Positions 9,201-16,694 of a DNA stretch of 60,378 nt are shown here, one piece after another. The notes under the pieces are model-generated. The model saw nothing but the letters and a program-made list of their open reading frames with translations. It did no database searches and was not told the origin of the DNA. The stretch lies in contig NZ_JAENKO010000027.1 of assembly GCF_016599145.1 (NCBI RefSeq), positions 1 to 60,378 on the forward strand, in the 5' to 3' direction. This DNA comes from Tomitella cavernea. Lineage in GTDB: Bacteria > Actinomycetota > Actinomycetes > Mycobacteriales > Mycobacteriaceae. The translations under genes and the position numbers were made by a program. Every line of letters begins with the position of its first letter. Position 1 is the stretch's first letter.

Positions 9201-9262
9201 CCGCGCGCCGATTGCCGCGACACGCCGGGATAACGCGCGCGTGACGCTCATCGACGCGCGGC
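9201..9262 (-). repeat. dispersed intergenic element, copy A
   Basis: Read on the minus strand this segment matches two other intergenic stretches at 17905-17982 and 54723-54799, sharing the core cccggcgtgtcgnngcaa followed by a GC-rich nnCGGCGCGCGG end. It is the most diverged of the three and has a small internal deletion. Confidence 0.6.
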
Positions 9263-9364
9263 GAGGCAGGGCCCGCGCCCCTGCGCGGCCCGCGCGTCGG
9301 TGTCGGCAATCGGTGAATGCTGGTTCAATGATGGTATGAGGCGTCGAACAGCAGGAGCGAGGTC

Positions 9365-11029
9365 ATGACCGCAACCGACGCCGGGGAGCGGACCGGCACG
9401 GCCCGCCGCGGCCACCCCACCCACGAGGTGTTCAATCAGGCCCCGCCGCGCACGGACATCAACGAGTACACGTCCAACGCGGCACTCACCGAAGCCGTGC
9501 AGCGCTACGGCGGCGGCTGGGCGACGCCGCACCTGACCGAGGTGGGCGCGCTCGTGGGCGGCGCGCAGTTCCAGGACGACGCGGAACTGGTCCAGCGCTT
9601 CCCCCCGGAGCTGCGCACCCACGACCGCTACGGCAACCGCGTCGACGAGGTCGACTTCCACCCGTCGTACCACCGGATCATGGGCGCGGCGGTGGCACAC
9701 GGCGCGCACACCGGCGCCTGGGCGGACCCGCGGCCGGGGGCCAACGTGGCACGCGCCGGTGTGTTCATGCAGTTCTCGCAGGTGGAGCCGGGACACGCCT
9801 GCCCGATCTCGATGACTCACGCGGCCGTGCCGTCGCTGCGGTTCAGCCCGCAGATCGCGGAGTTCTGGGTGCCGCGCACCTTCTCCCGCGACTACGACCC
9901 GCGCCTGACCCTCGACAAGCCGGGAGCGATCTTCGGCATGGCGATGACGGAGAAGCAGGGCGGATCGGACGTGCGGGCCAATACCACCCGCGCGGAGGAG
10001 CTCGCCGACGGCACCTGGGCGCTCACCGGACACAAGTGGTTCTGCTCGGCGCCGCAATCGGACGCGTTCCTGGTGCTGGCGCAGGCGAACGCGGGCTTGA
10101 CCTGCTTCCTGGTGCCGCGGGTGCTGCCCGACGGCACGCGCAACGTCTTCCGCATCCAGCGGCTCAAGGACAAGATGGGCAACAAGTCCAACGCGTCCTC
10201 CGAGATCGAGCTGGACGGCACCGTCGGGTGGCTCGTCGGCGAGGTCGGCCGCGGCGTGCGCACCATCATCGAGATGGTGGGACGCACGCGCCTCGACTGC
10301 GTCTACGGCTCGGCGGCCGGCATGCGCCAGGCGGTGGCCGAGGCCGCCTGGCATGCGCGGCACCGGCAGGCCTTCGGTACAACGCTGATCGACCAGCCCG
10401 CGATGACGAGCGTGATCGCCGACCTGCAGTTGGAGGCCGAGGCGGCCACGTGGACGGCGATGCGCCTGGCCGCGGCCTACGACGACCAGACCGGTGAGCA
10501 GGGACCGCTGCGCCGGCTGGCCACCGCAGTGTCGAAGTACTGGGTGTGCAAGCGCGGCCCGCACCACGCCTACGAGGCGCTCGAGTGCCTGGGCGGCAAC
10601 GGTTTCATCGAGAACTTCCCGCTGGCCCGCCGCTACCGGGAACAGCCGGTGATGGCGGTGTGGGAGGGGTCCGGCAACGTCATCGCGCTCGACGTGCTGC
10701 GGGCGATGGCGCGCGAACCGGAGACGGTGGAGGCGTTCGACGCCGAGGTGGCGCTGGCGGCCGGCTCGTCGCCCGCGTTCGACGCCCACCTGGCGACGAT
10801 GCGCAGGATGATCGCGGCGACGGCCGCCGACCCGGGGCGCGCGGAATCGCGGGCGCGGCGCCTGGTGGAGTCGATGGCGCTGGCGTTCCAGGCGTCGGTG
10901 ATGCTGCGCGAGGCGCCGACGGCGGTGGCCGACGGATTCGTCGCGGGAAGGCTGGGCGGCGACGGCGGGTTCGAGTACGGGACGCTGCCGGACGGGGTGG
11001 ACGCCGCCGCGATCGCGTCCCGCGCCTGA
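9365..11029 (+). CDS. acyl-CoA dehydrogenase family protein (AidB-like)
   Basis: At 554 residues this matches the AidB/isovaleryl-CoA dehydrogenase-like subfamily. It has HEVFNQAPPRTDINEY at the N-terminus, an FAD-domain MTEKQGGSDVRANTT, and the late VWEGSGNVIALDVLRA with the catalytic-position Glu. AidB flavoproteins bind DNA and are linked to the alkylation response in Escherichia coli; actinobacterial members are widespread and their role is unclear. An aggagcgagg ribosome site precedes the ATG. No ada or alk gene is adjacent, so a DNA-repair role here is not supported by context. Confidence 0.85.
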   Translation: MTATDAGERTGTARRGHPTHEVFNQAPPRTDINEYTSNAALTEAVQRYGGGWATPHLTEVGALVGGAQFQDDAELVQRFPPELRTHDRYGNRVDEVDFHPSYHRIMGAAVAHGAHTGAWADPRPGANVARAGVFMQFSQVEPGHACPISMTHAAVPSLRFSPQIAEFWVPRTFSRDYDPRLTLDKPGAIFGMAMTEKQGGSDVRANTTRAEELADGTWALTGHKWFCSAPQSDAFLVLAQANAGLTCFLVPRVLPDGTRNVFRIQRLKDKMGNKSNASSEIELDGTVGWLVGEVGRGVRTIIEMVGRTRLDCVYGSAAGMRQAVAEAAWHARHRQAFGTTLIDQPAMTSVIADLQLEAEAATWTAMRLAAAYDDQTGEQGPLRRLATAVSKYWVCKRGPHHAYEALECLGGNGFIENFPLARRYREQPVMAVWEGSGNVIALDVLRAMAREPETVEAFDAEVALAAGSSPAFDAHLATMRRMIAATAADPGRAESRARRLVESMALAFQASVMLREAPTAVADGFVAGRLGGDGGFEYGTLPDGVDAAAIASRA

Positions 11030-11055
11030 CGGGGCGGTGCACAGGTGGTCCGCCG

Positions 11056-11562
11056 CTAGCGCGCGCGGAGCACCACGACCGGGATCGTGCGGTCCGTCCA
11101 CGACTGGTAGGCGTCGAAATCCGCGTATTGCTCCACCAGTGCGGGCCAGAGGCGCGTGCGCTCGTCGGCCCCCGTCACGTGCGCGCGCACGGCGCGGCGG
11201 GCGCCGCCGATCTGCACCGCGGCGTCCGGGTCCGCCACCAGGTTCCGGTACCACTGCGGATTCGCCGGCAGCCCGCCCTGGGACGCGACCACGACCAGAT
11301 CGTCGGTGAGCGGGTCGCCCGTGCCGGGACCGTCGGCGCCGAGCACCAGGTACAGAAGCGGCACGGTGTGGGTCTTGCCGGACTTGCGCCCCCGGTGCTC
11401 GAGCAGCAGGGTGGGCACGGGCTTGCGAAATCCGGCCCCCACCCGCCACTTGCCGCCGATGCGCCCGCCGGTCGTCTTGTACAACCAGGTCTGGGCACGC
11501 GACATCGCCTTGATGACGGTCGGGACCACCGGCGAGTCGAGGCGGGGAGGCCGCTTGTCCAT
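11056..11562 (-). CDS. nitroreductase/deazaflavin (F420)-dependent oxidoreductase, Ddn family
   Basis: A 168-residue split barrel of the Ddn group. The signatures are LLLEHRGRKSGKTHTVPLLYL, VVVASQGGLPANPQWYRNLVADP and a C-terminal IPVVVLRAR. Mycobacterial Ddn proteins reduce menaquinone or nitroimidazoles with F420H2. It is 62 bp downstream of the epimerase/3-beta-HSD-like gene on the same strand, so both probably sit in one transcript behind the KstR-type operator at 12657. The spacer between them holds a 20-bp tandem repeat. Confidence 0.85.
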   Translation of the reverse strand: MDKRPPRLDSPVVPTVIKAMSRAQTWLYKTTGGRIGGKWRVGAGFRKPVPTLLLEHRGRKSGKTHTVPLLYLVLGADGPGTGDPLTDDLVVVASQGGLPANPQWYRNLVADPDAAVQIGGARRAVRAHVTGADERTRLWPALVEQYADFDAYQSWTDRTIPVVVLRAR

Positions 11563-11565
11563 GGT

Positions 11566-11620
11566 TTCAGGCTCCTACTGCGGTCTTCAGGCTCCTACTG
11601 CGGTCTTCGGGCTCCTGCCG
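11566..11620. repeat. 20-bp tandem repeat between two minus-strand genes
   Basis: The unit ttcaggctcctactgcggtc occurs at 11566-11585 and 11586-11605, with a degenerate partial third copy to 11620. It fills the short spacer of a probable operon. Confidence 0.9.
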
Positions 11621-11624
11621 ACGG

Positions 11625-12617
11625 TCAGTCGCCGAGCTGCTTGGTGTCGATGAGGAACGTCACCAGGTCGCGCACCGTCTGTGCGGCCGGGCGGGGGGCG
11701 TAGCCGAGCTCGGACACCGCCTTCGCGCCGTCGACCTGCGGCTGCGCGATGAGCGCGCCCATCGCGGCCTTCGAGACGACGTCGGAGCCGAACTTGGCGG
11801 CCAGCGGCTCGGCCACGGGCAGGATCTTTTCGATGATCGACAGCGGGAATGCGAACAGCGGGCCGCGTCGGCCGGTCACGCGCGCGGCCAGCCGAAACAT
11901 CGAGAGCATGTCCTGGTCGTGCCCGGTGAGCAGGTAGTTCTCGCCGGTGGCGCCCTTCTCCGCGGCCAGCGTGAGTCCCTGGGCCACGTCGCGGACGTCG
12001 ACGAAGTCGAAGCCGCCGGTGACCACCGCGGGCACGCGGCCGCGGGCGGAATCGCGCAGCATGTCGTTGATGCGGGAGAGCTTCGCGCCCTGGCTGCCGA
12101 AGTCCTTCGGCCCGAAGACGCCGGTGGGGTTGCAGATCACCGCGTCGAGGCCCTGCGCGATGACCTTCTGCAGCTCCTGCTCGCCGGCCCACTTGGAGCG
12201 GTCGTACACAGGGATGTCGTCGGTCTCTGAGCGCTTCGACTGCTCGTTGAGGTAGCCGCCGCAGTCGTACTGGTCGAACGAGTGGACCGAACTGCAGTGC
12301 ACCATCCGGCGCACGCCCTTCTTCAGTGCCGCCTCTGCGACCGTGCGCACGCCTTCGGTGTTGAGGCGCCAGGCGATCTTGTCCGACTGTTTGAGCGTGA
12401 TCATCGCCACCAGGTGGTACACGACCTCGACGCCGGTGAGTGCGGATTCCATCGAGGCCGGATCGAGGACGTCGCCCTGCACCCAGGTCACCCCGGTCTC
12501 CGGCCAGTGGGCGGATTCCATGCGATCGATGGCGACCACCTGGTTGCCCTGCTGCACGAGCAGCTCAACCAGGTTCGTGCCGATGAATCCGGCGGCGCCG
12601 GTCACTGCGACCTTCAT
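11625..12617 (-). CDS. NAD-dependent epimerase/dehydratase family protein (3-beta-HSD-like)
   Basis: This 330-residue extended SDR opens with M-K-V-A-V-T-G-A-A-G-F-I-G, the NAD-binding TGxxGxxG. A catalytic Y-D-R-S-K lies near residue 138, with CSSVHSF before it and NPTGVFGPKDF after it. The overall layout resembles actinobacterial 3-beta-hydroxysteroid dehydrogenase/isomerase. An upstream KstR-type box (12657-12670) supports a sterol link. It could instead act on an unrelated sugar or flavonoid-like substrate. The ATG start is followed directly by the family N-terminus, so the start is well supported. Confidence 0.8.
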   Translation of the reverse strand: MKVAVTGAAGFIGTNLVELLVQQGNQVVAIDRMESAHWPETGVTWVQGDVLDPASMESALTGVEVVYHLVAMITLKQSDKIAWRLNTEGVRTVAEAALKKGVRRMVHCSSVHSFDQYDCGGYLNEQSKRSETDDIPVYDRSKWAGEQELQKVIAQGLDAVICNPTGVFGPKDFGSQGAKLSRINDMLRDSARGRVPAVVTGGFDFVDVRDVAQGLTLAAEKGATGENYLLTGHDQDMLSMFRLAARVTGRRGPLFAFPLSIIEKILPVAEPLAAKFGSDVVSKAAMGALIAQPQVDGAKAVSELGYAPRPAAQTVRDLVTFLIDTKQLGD

Positions 12618-12656
12618 ACGAAACTTCCCTTACTGTCGGGAGACCATCCCCTGAAG

Positions 12657-12670
12657 TAGAACACGTTCCA
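12657..12670 (-). promoter_or_regulatory. KstR-type operator
   Basis: The 14-mer tagaacacgttcca fits the published KstR consensus TnnAACnnGTTnnA at every fixed position. It sits 40-53 bp upstream of the 3-beta-HSD-like gene. KstR is the TetR-type repressor of cholesterol catabolism in mycobacteria and rhodococci; its gene is not in this window. Confidence 0.65.
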
Positions 12671-12672
12671 GT

Positions 12673-12696
12673 GGGTGCTGTCTATAGCAAGCACCC
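12673..12696. promoter_or_regulatory. inverted repeat around a TATAGC hexamer in a divergent promoter region
   Basis: Arms gggtgct (12673-12679) and agcaccc (12690-12696) flank gtctatagca. It lies between the divergent 3-beta-HSD-like and S4-protein genes and could be an operator over a -10 box. Confidence 0.35.
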
Positions 12697-12784
12697 GAGT
12701 ACCCGGCATCGGCTTCGGGGCCGCGCCGGCGGGCGTCGGGGACAATGGTGGTCAGCGGAAGCTGGAGAAGTGAGGAGAGTGCAC

Positions 12785-13162
12785 ATGGCCGACGGCACCT
12801 GCCGGGTGGACAGCTGGCTCTGGTCGGCGCGGCTGTTCAAGACCCGCGCGGCCGCGTCCACCGCGTGCAAGGGAGGGCACGTTCGGGTCAACGGCACCGT
12901 CGTCAAACCGGCGCGGCTGCTGTCCGTGGGCGACGAGATCCATGTGCGAGTCGCAGACCGTGAGCGCATCGTCGAGGTCGCCCGGCTCATCACCAAGAGG
13001 GTAGGGGCGCCGGTGGCGGCCGAGTGCATGATCGATCGCAGTCCGCCGCCGCCCCCGAAGGAGCTCCGTGCGGCAGTGCCGGTGCGCGATCGCGGGGCCG
13101 GCCGGCCGACCAAGCGCGACCGTCGCGAGATGGAACGGCTGCGCGGGCGGCGGGGAGGATAG
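12785..13162 (+). CDS. RNA-binding S4 domain protein (Hsp15-like)
   Basis: A 125-residue protein with an N-terminal S4 fold: CRVDSWLWSARLFKTRAAA, the G-H-V-R-V-N-G strand-turn, and KPARLLSVGDEIHVR. A basic tail GRPTKRDRREMERLRGRR follows. Hsp15 relatives bind stalled 50S-nascent-chain complexes; the actinobacterial role is not defined. A gaggag ribosome site lies 7 nt before the ATG; an in-frame GTG two codons earlier is less likely. It ends at a bidirectional stem-loop. Confidence 0.85.
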   Translation: MADGTCRVDSWLWSARLFKTRAAASTACKGGHVRVNGTVVKPARLLSVGDEIHVRVADRERIVEVARLITKRVGAPVAAECMIDRSPPPPPKELRAAVPVRDRGAGRPTKRDRREMERLRGRRGG

Positions 13163-13194
13163 CAGGCGGCCGGTGGGGGCGGGGCCGGAAACAC

Positions 13195-13228
13195 CTCGGC
13201 CGACCGCCTGTGCAGGCGGCCGGCCGAG
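13195..13228. terminator. bidirectional stem-loop
   Basis: Arms 13195-13208 and 13215-13228 pair over 14 bp with one mismatch around a 6-nt loop. It lies between the converging S4 and small membrane protein genes. Confidence 0.7.
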
Positions 13229-13244
13229 AGGCGCGTATACGTGG

Positions 13245-13439
13245 CTACTCGTTGTGCCCGCTGTGCGCGTGGGTGGTCTTGACGTCGGCCTTGCCGGACT
13301 CGCCGGGGGTTTTCCAATTGTTCATGAAGTCCGGCTTGATCGACACGACGAGCAGCAGCAGCGACGTGAGCGCGGCGATTACGACGGACGCGATGATGAT
13401 GATCGTGCCCAGGCCCGACATGAATTCAGTTGCGTCCAC
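13245..13439 (-). CDS. small single-pass membrane protein
   Basis: A 64-residue protein with one strong hydrophobic helix (about residues 9-33, rich in Ile/Val/Leu) and a hydrophilic C-terminus ending in T-H-A-H-S-G-H-N-E, whose three His could bind a metal. A GTG start is chosen because ggagg lies 9 nt upstream on the minus strand. No family was recognised. It ends at the bidirectional terminator and is transcribed alone. Confidence 0.6.
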   Translation of the reverse strand: MDATEFMSGLGTIIIIASVVIAALTSLLLLVVSIKPDFMNNWKTPGESGKADVKTTHAHSGHNE

Positions 13440-13657
13440 AGGTCATCCTCCACGGCCGATAAACATGGCGCCGACGGTGCGCGCGCCGAGTAGCGGGTAG
13501 TACCGCAGCCGGGCGGTGGGCACCGGCGTGCCGTACATTCGCCGCTCAGCCTACGCGGTGCGTCGTAGATCCCCTAACGCGATCCCCCGGAAACCCCGAA
13601 GGGCCTCACCCCGGCCGCGACGGCTCGGGTGCACGCCCAGGTCAGGCGCGGCGCGCC

Positions 13658-14380
13658 CTACTCGACCTCGCTGACCCGGTTGGCGGCGGAGATGCACGCG
13701 TCGACGATGGACTCGGCGGTGGTCTCTCCGATGCCCATCGCCCACCGGCGCTGGTAGCCGCGCGAGCATTCGACGAACGTGGCGATCTTGGTGCCGGCCC
13801 GCTGCTGGTGGAACGCGTTGATCTCCAGCGGGTAGCCGGCCTCGTAGACGATCGCCGTCATCGCGGAGACGGTCCCGACGCCGGTGGCCTCCACCGTGTG
13901 GGTTTCGCCGCCGATGCGCACCCGCGCGGTGATGGTCCTGCGCGCGGAGCCGGTGCGTCGCGCGATGAAGTCGACCAGCTCGAGCGGTCCGTCCGCGGGG
14001 CGGAACGCGGCGAGGAACTCGTCCCAGCTCATGTGCGCCGCCGCGTCGCGCATCCCCTTGGGCAGGGGGCGGCCGAAGCGGGCGCAGAACGGGTCGGCCG
14101 GGCAGGTGTCGACGGTGCCGGCGTCGCGGCACTCCGTGCACGGCTGCGCCGCGGACCGGTCACGCAGGCCCGACGTGCGGCAGCCGCAGCGGGAGCGCAC
14201 GCGGCCCACCCCGGCGCGGGGAGTGGCCGGGTGCGGAAGGCTCCGCTTCTGTGTGAAGGCCCGGAACTCGCCCAGCGGACGCGAACTGCGGCCGGGGTCG
14301 CCGTCGGTGTGGGCCTGCCCGTACGCAGAAGAGCAGGCATCGAAGGCGGAAAGGACTTCGGTGACGTGTTGAGCGTTCAT
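13658..14380 (-). CDS. orphan LeuA-type allosteric (regulatory) domain protein
   Basis: This 240-residue protein resembles the C-terminal leucine-sensing domain of 2-isopropylmalate synthase from about residue 100 on. The recognisable blocks are GETHTVEATGVGTVSAMTAI, PLEINAFHQQRAGTKIATF and WAMGIGETTAESIVDA with a final A-A-N-R. The catalytic TIM barrel is absent. Residues 1-90 are Arg/Ser/Cys-rich and match nothing recognised; the conserved part seems to begin near FGRPLPKGM. An aaggaa ribosome site before the ATG supports the long start. It might sense branched-chain amino acids. An attenuator-like leader precedes it. Confidence 0.7.
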   Translation of the reverse strand: MNAQHVTEVLSAFDACSSAYGQAHTDGDPGRSSRPLGEFRAFTQKRSLPHPATPRAGVGRVRSRCGCRTSGLRDRSAAQPCTECRDAGTVDTCPADPFCARFGRPLPKGMRDAAAHMSWDEFLAAFRPADGPLELVDFIARRTGSARRTITARVRIGGETHTVEATGVGTVSAMTAIVYEAGYPLEINAFHQQRAGTKIATFVECSRGYQRRWAMGIGETTAESIVDACISAANRVSEVE

Positions 14381-14408
14381 GATGCGGTCTTCCTTGAAGA
14401 GAAAAGGT

Positions 14409-14453
14409 GACCGACGGTATAGCTCAACGACCCGCAGCGAGGGGTCGGTCGAA
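14409..14453 (-). promoter_or_regulatory. attenuator-like alternative hairpins in the leader of the LeuA-domain gene
   Basis: On the minus strand the leader peptide stop is followed by GACCGAC (14450-14444), which can pair with GTCGGTC (14415-14409); the latter is followed by ACCTTTTC, as in an intrinsic terminator. A competing hairpin CGACCC-ctcgctgc-GGGTCG lies between and overlaps the first arm. Mutually exclusive hairpins after a Leu/Val-containing leader peptide are the layout of classical attenuation. Confidence 0.45.
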
Positions 14454-14495
14454 TCACACCCCGCTACGGCGGTGAACTACGAGAAGTCGCTTCAT
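14454..14495 (-). CDS. candidate leader peptide MKRLLVVHRRSGV
   Basis: This 13-codon reading frame on the minus strand starts 115 nt upstream of the LeuA-domain gene. It contains consecutive Leu-Leu-Val-Val codons, ends in TGA and is followed at once by alternative hairpins. Leader peptides of this type control leuA and ilv operons through ribosome stalling. There is no strong ribosome site before its ATG, so translation is uncertain. Confidence 0.4.
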   Translation of the reverse strand: MKRLLVVHRRSGV

Positions 14496-14549
14496 GTCTC
14501 AACCGTACCGCCGCGAGGTGCGGCAGGGCAATGGGTGCGGGCGCCTTTC

Positions 14550-14613
14550 CGGCTCACGGGTCCGGCTCACGGGTCGGGCTCACGGGTCCGGCGGACGGGT
14601 CCGGCGGACGGGG
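14550..14613. repeat. 12-bp tandem repeat array
   Basis: The unit cggctcacgggt recurs about three times, then changes to ccggcggacgggt twice. It lies in the spacer between the divergent LeuA-domain gene and the membrane protein gene at 14667. Confidence 0.8.
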
Positions 14614-14666
14614 CGGCCGGGCGGTGTCCGCCATCACGGCGCGCGCCCGGCGCCGGACCTAGAATC

Positions 14667-15245
14667 ATGGCCGTGACTGCAGGTACGCGGGATGACGGGG
14701 CTGTGGATCGCGACGTGCGGCAGCCGGCTGGAGCGACGGGTGCAGCGGACGGCGTGGGTGCAGCGGACGGCCGGGAGACTGTGACGCTGCGGTTCCCCCG
14801 CTGGTCGCTGGCGTTCGTCGCGGCCGGCGTCGCGGCGACGATGGGGGCGGGCATCCTGGCGGCGGCCACCGCGTCGCGCCCGAGCGAGTTCACCGTGTGG
14901 GCGACCGCCTACCTGGTGCTCGTTCTCGGGGTCGTCCAGGCGGCGCTGGGGCTGGCCGCCGGCGTGCTGGCCGCGCGCCCCGTCCGCGCGGCGGTCGTAG
15001 CGTCGGCCTTCGTCCTGTTCAACGCGGGCAGCGCGCTGGTGATCACGGGGACCGGGCTCGACGGCGTGGTGGGCTGGAACGTCGCGCTGGTCGACGTGGG
15101 CGGCGTGGCGCTGATCCCGGCGATGGGGCTGTTCCTGTACCTGGTGCGCGGCGCTCGCAGCGGCGTCTGGCTGCATCTCTACCGCGTGGTGGTGGCCGTG
15201 ATCCTCATCAGTATGCCCATCGGGTTGATCCTGGCGCGGGTTTGA
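14667..15245 (+). CDS. hypothetical multi-pass membrane protein
   Basis: A 192-residue protein with an Asp/Gly/Ala-rich cytoplasmic N-terminus of about 45 residues followed by four or five hydrophobic helices (LAFVAAGVAATMGAGILAA, YLVLVLGVVQAALGLAAGVL, AAVVASAFVLFNAGSALVI, VALIPAMGLFLYLV, VVVAVILISMPIGLIL). No catalytic or transport motif was recognised. The ATG at 14667 gives the shortest reasonable N-terminus; the frame stays open upstream. The N-terminal part contains a small in-frame GAADG/GAADG duplication. Confidence 0.65.
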   Translation: MAVTAGTRDDGAVDRDVRQPAGATGAADGVGAADGRETVTLRFPRWSLAFVAAGVAATMGAGILAAATASRPSEFTVWATAYLVLVLGVVQAALGLAAGVLAARPVRAAVVASAFVLFNAGSALVITGTGLDGVVGWNVALVDVGGVALIPAMGLFLYLVRGARSGVWLHLYRVVVAVILISMPIGLILARV

Positions 15246-15334
15246 GTGGTTTCTGCAATCCTCCTTTCTAAAATCTTCTAGGACACGCGCAAGAGGGGCC
15301 CATAATCGCGTAGCGCCGTTGTTACCGTCTGCTC

Positions 15335-16522
15335 ATGGACCCGGTACGCAACCCCTACGCGCCCGGAGCGGGCCAGCGGCCGCCCGAGCTGGCGGGGCGT
15401 GAGAAGCAGATCGACGCGTTCGACGTGGTGCTCGAGCGCATCTCCCGCGGTCGCCCCGAACGCAGCGTGATGCTCACCGGGCTGCGCGGCGTGGGCAAGA
15501 CGGTGCTGCTCAATAAACTGCGGTCGGCGGCGATCGCGCGCAAGTGGGGCACGGGCAAGATCGAGGCGCGCCCCGGCCAGGAGCTGCGCCGGCCGTTGTC
15601 GTCGGCCCTGCACATGGCCGTGCGCGAGGTGGCGCCGGCGCACCGCGATCCGGAGCAGGTGGAGAGGTTCCTGGGCGTGCTGAAGTCCTTCGCGCTGCGC
15701 GCCACGGCGGACAAGGGCATGCGCGAGCGCTGGCAGCCCGGCATCGACGTCCCCGCGGTGAAGGGACGCGCCGACTCGGGCGATATCGAGATCGACCTGG
15801 TCGAGCTGCTGCTCGACGCCGCGGAACTGGCGCGGGACGTGGGCGTGGGCATCGCGGTGTTCATCGACGAGATGCAGGACCTGGCGACGGACGACGTCTC
15901 CGCCATCTGCGGCGCATGCCACGAGCTCAGCCAGGACGGCGCCCCGCTCATCGTCGTCGGCGCCGGGCTGCCGCACCTGCCCGCAGTGCTGTCGGCGTCG
16001 CGCAGCTACTCGGAGCGGCTGTTCGCCTACCACCGCATCGACCGGCTGGACCGCGAATCGGCCGACCGCGCGCTCACCGTGCCCGCGGAGTGGGAGGACG
16101 TGGAGTTCGAACAGGACGCGCTCGACGCCCTCTACTCCGCGGCGGACGGCTACCCGTACTTCGTGCAGGCCTACGGGAAGGTCGTATGGGACCAGGCGGC
16201 GACCAGTCCCATCACCACGGGCGACGTGCGGGTCGCGTCGCCGTTGGCGGAGGACGAGCTGGCGGTGGGGTTCTTCGGCTCGCGCTACGAGCGCGCCACC
16301 CCCGCCGAGCGCGAATACATGCGGGCGATGGCCGACGTGGCCGGAGACGACGGGCAGGTGGCCACGGCGCTGATCGCCAAGGAACTCGACCGCAAGCCCG
16401 CGTCGCTGTCCCCCGCGCGCGACGGCCTGATCAAGAAGGGGCTCATCTACTCGGCCGAGCGCGGTGCCATCGGGTTCACCGTGCCGCACTTCGGACGGTA
16501 TCTGCGAGCCCAGGCCGATTGA
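15335..16522 (+). CDS. AAA/P-loop ATPase with C-terminal winged-helix region
   Basis: A 395-residue ORC/STAND-like ATPase. Walker A is G-L-R-G-V-G-K-T near residue 49, Walker B is V-F-I-D-E-M-Q near residue 175, and a sensor-like IVVGAGLPHLP follows. The C-terminal part (TPAEREYMRAMADV ... LIKKGLIYS) looks like a winged helix. It opens with a conserved NPYAPGAGQRPPELAGRE, typical of a widespread actinobacterial group of unknown function. It stands alone in a short transcript. An AT-rich stretch (tttctaaaatcttcta) about 70 bp upstream may hold its promoter. Confidence 0.85.
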   Translation: MDPVRNPYAPGAGQRPPELAGREKQIDAFDVVLERISRGRPERSVMLTGLRGVGKTVLLNKLRSAAIARKWGTGKIEARPGQELRRPLSSALHMAVREVAPAHRDPEQVERFLGVLKSFALRATADKGMRERWQPGIDVPAVKGRADSGDIEIDLVELLLDAAELARDVGVGIAVFIDEMQDLATDDVSAICGACHELSQDGAPLIVVGAGLPHLPAVLSASRSYSERLFAYHRIDRLDRESADRALTVPAEWEDVEFEQDALDALYSAADGYPYFVQAYGKVVWDQAATSPITTGDVRVASPLAEDELAVGFFGSRYERATPAEREYMRAMADVAGDDGQVATALIAKELDRKPASLSPARDGLIKKGLIYSAERGAIGFTVPHFGRYLRAQAD

Positions 16523-16694
16523 AGCGGGGCGCCCCGTGTTTCGGCTCCCCGAACTCGCCGGCACGCACGGCCGCACGCATCGGCGCCGGTCAACGGGCGT
16601 CCTGCGGCGGTACACGAACGGTAGCGTCGTCGATCATGAACGATCCGGTGAGGAGGCCGAGCACCCGGCGCCCCGGCGGGGCAGGAGTTGATGC

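Noticed and set aside
14379-14666. Extension of the membrane protein gene upstream to 14379
   Set aside because: The extra frame crosses the 12-bp repeat array and the attenuator region of the divergent gene, is Arg/Pro-rich, and has no ribosome site; ATG 14667 is better.
15335-16522. AAA ATPase as part of a defence system
   Set aside because: No effector, nuclease or other defence gene lies beside it, and its opening motif matches a widespread chromosomal group.
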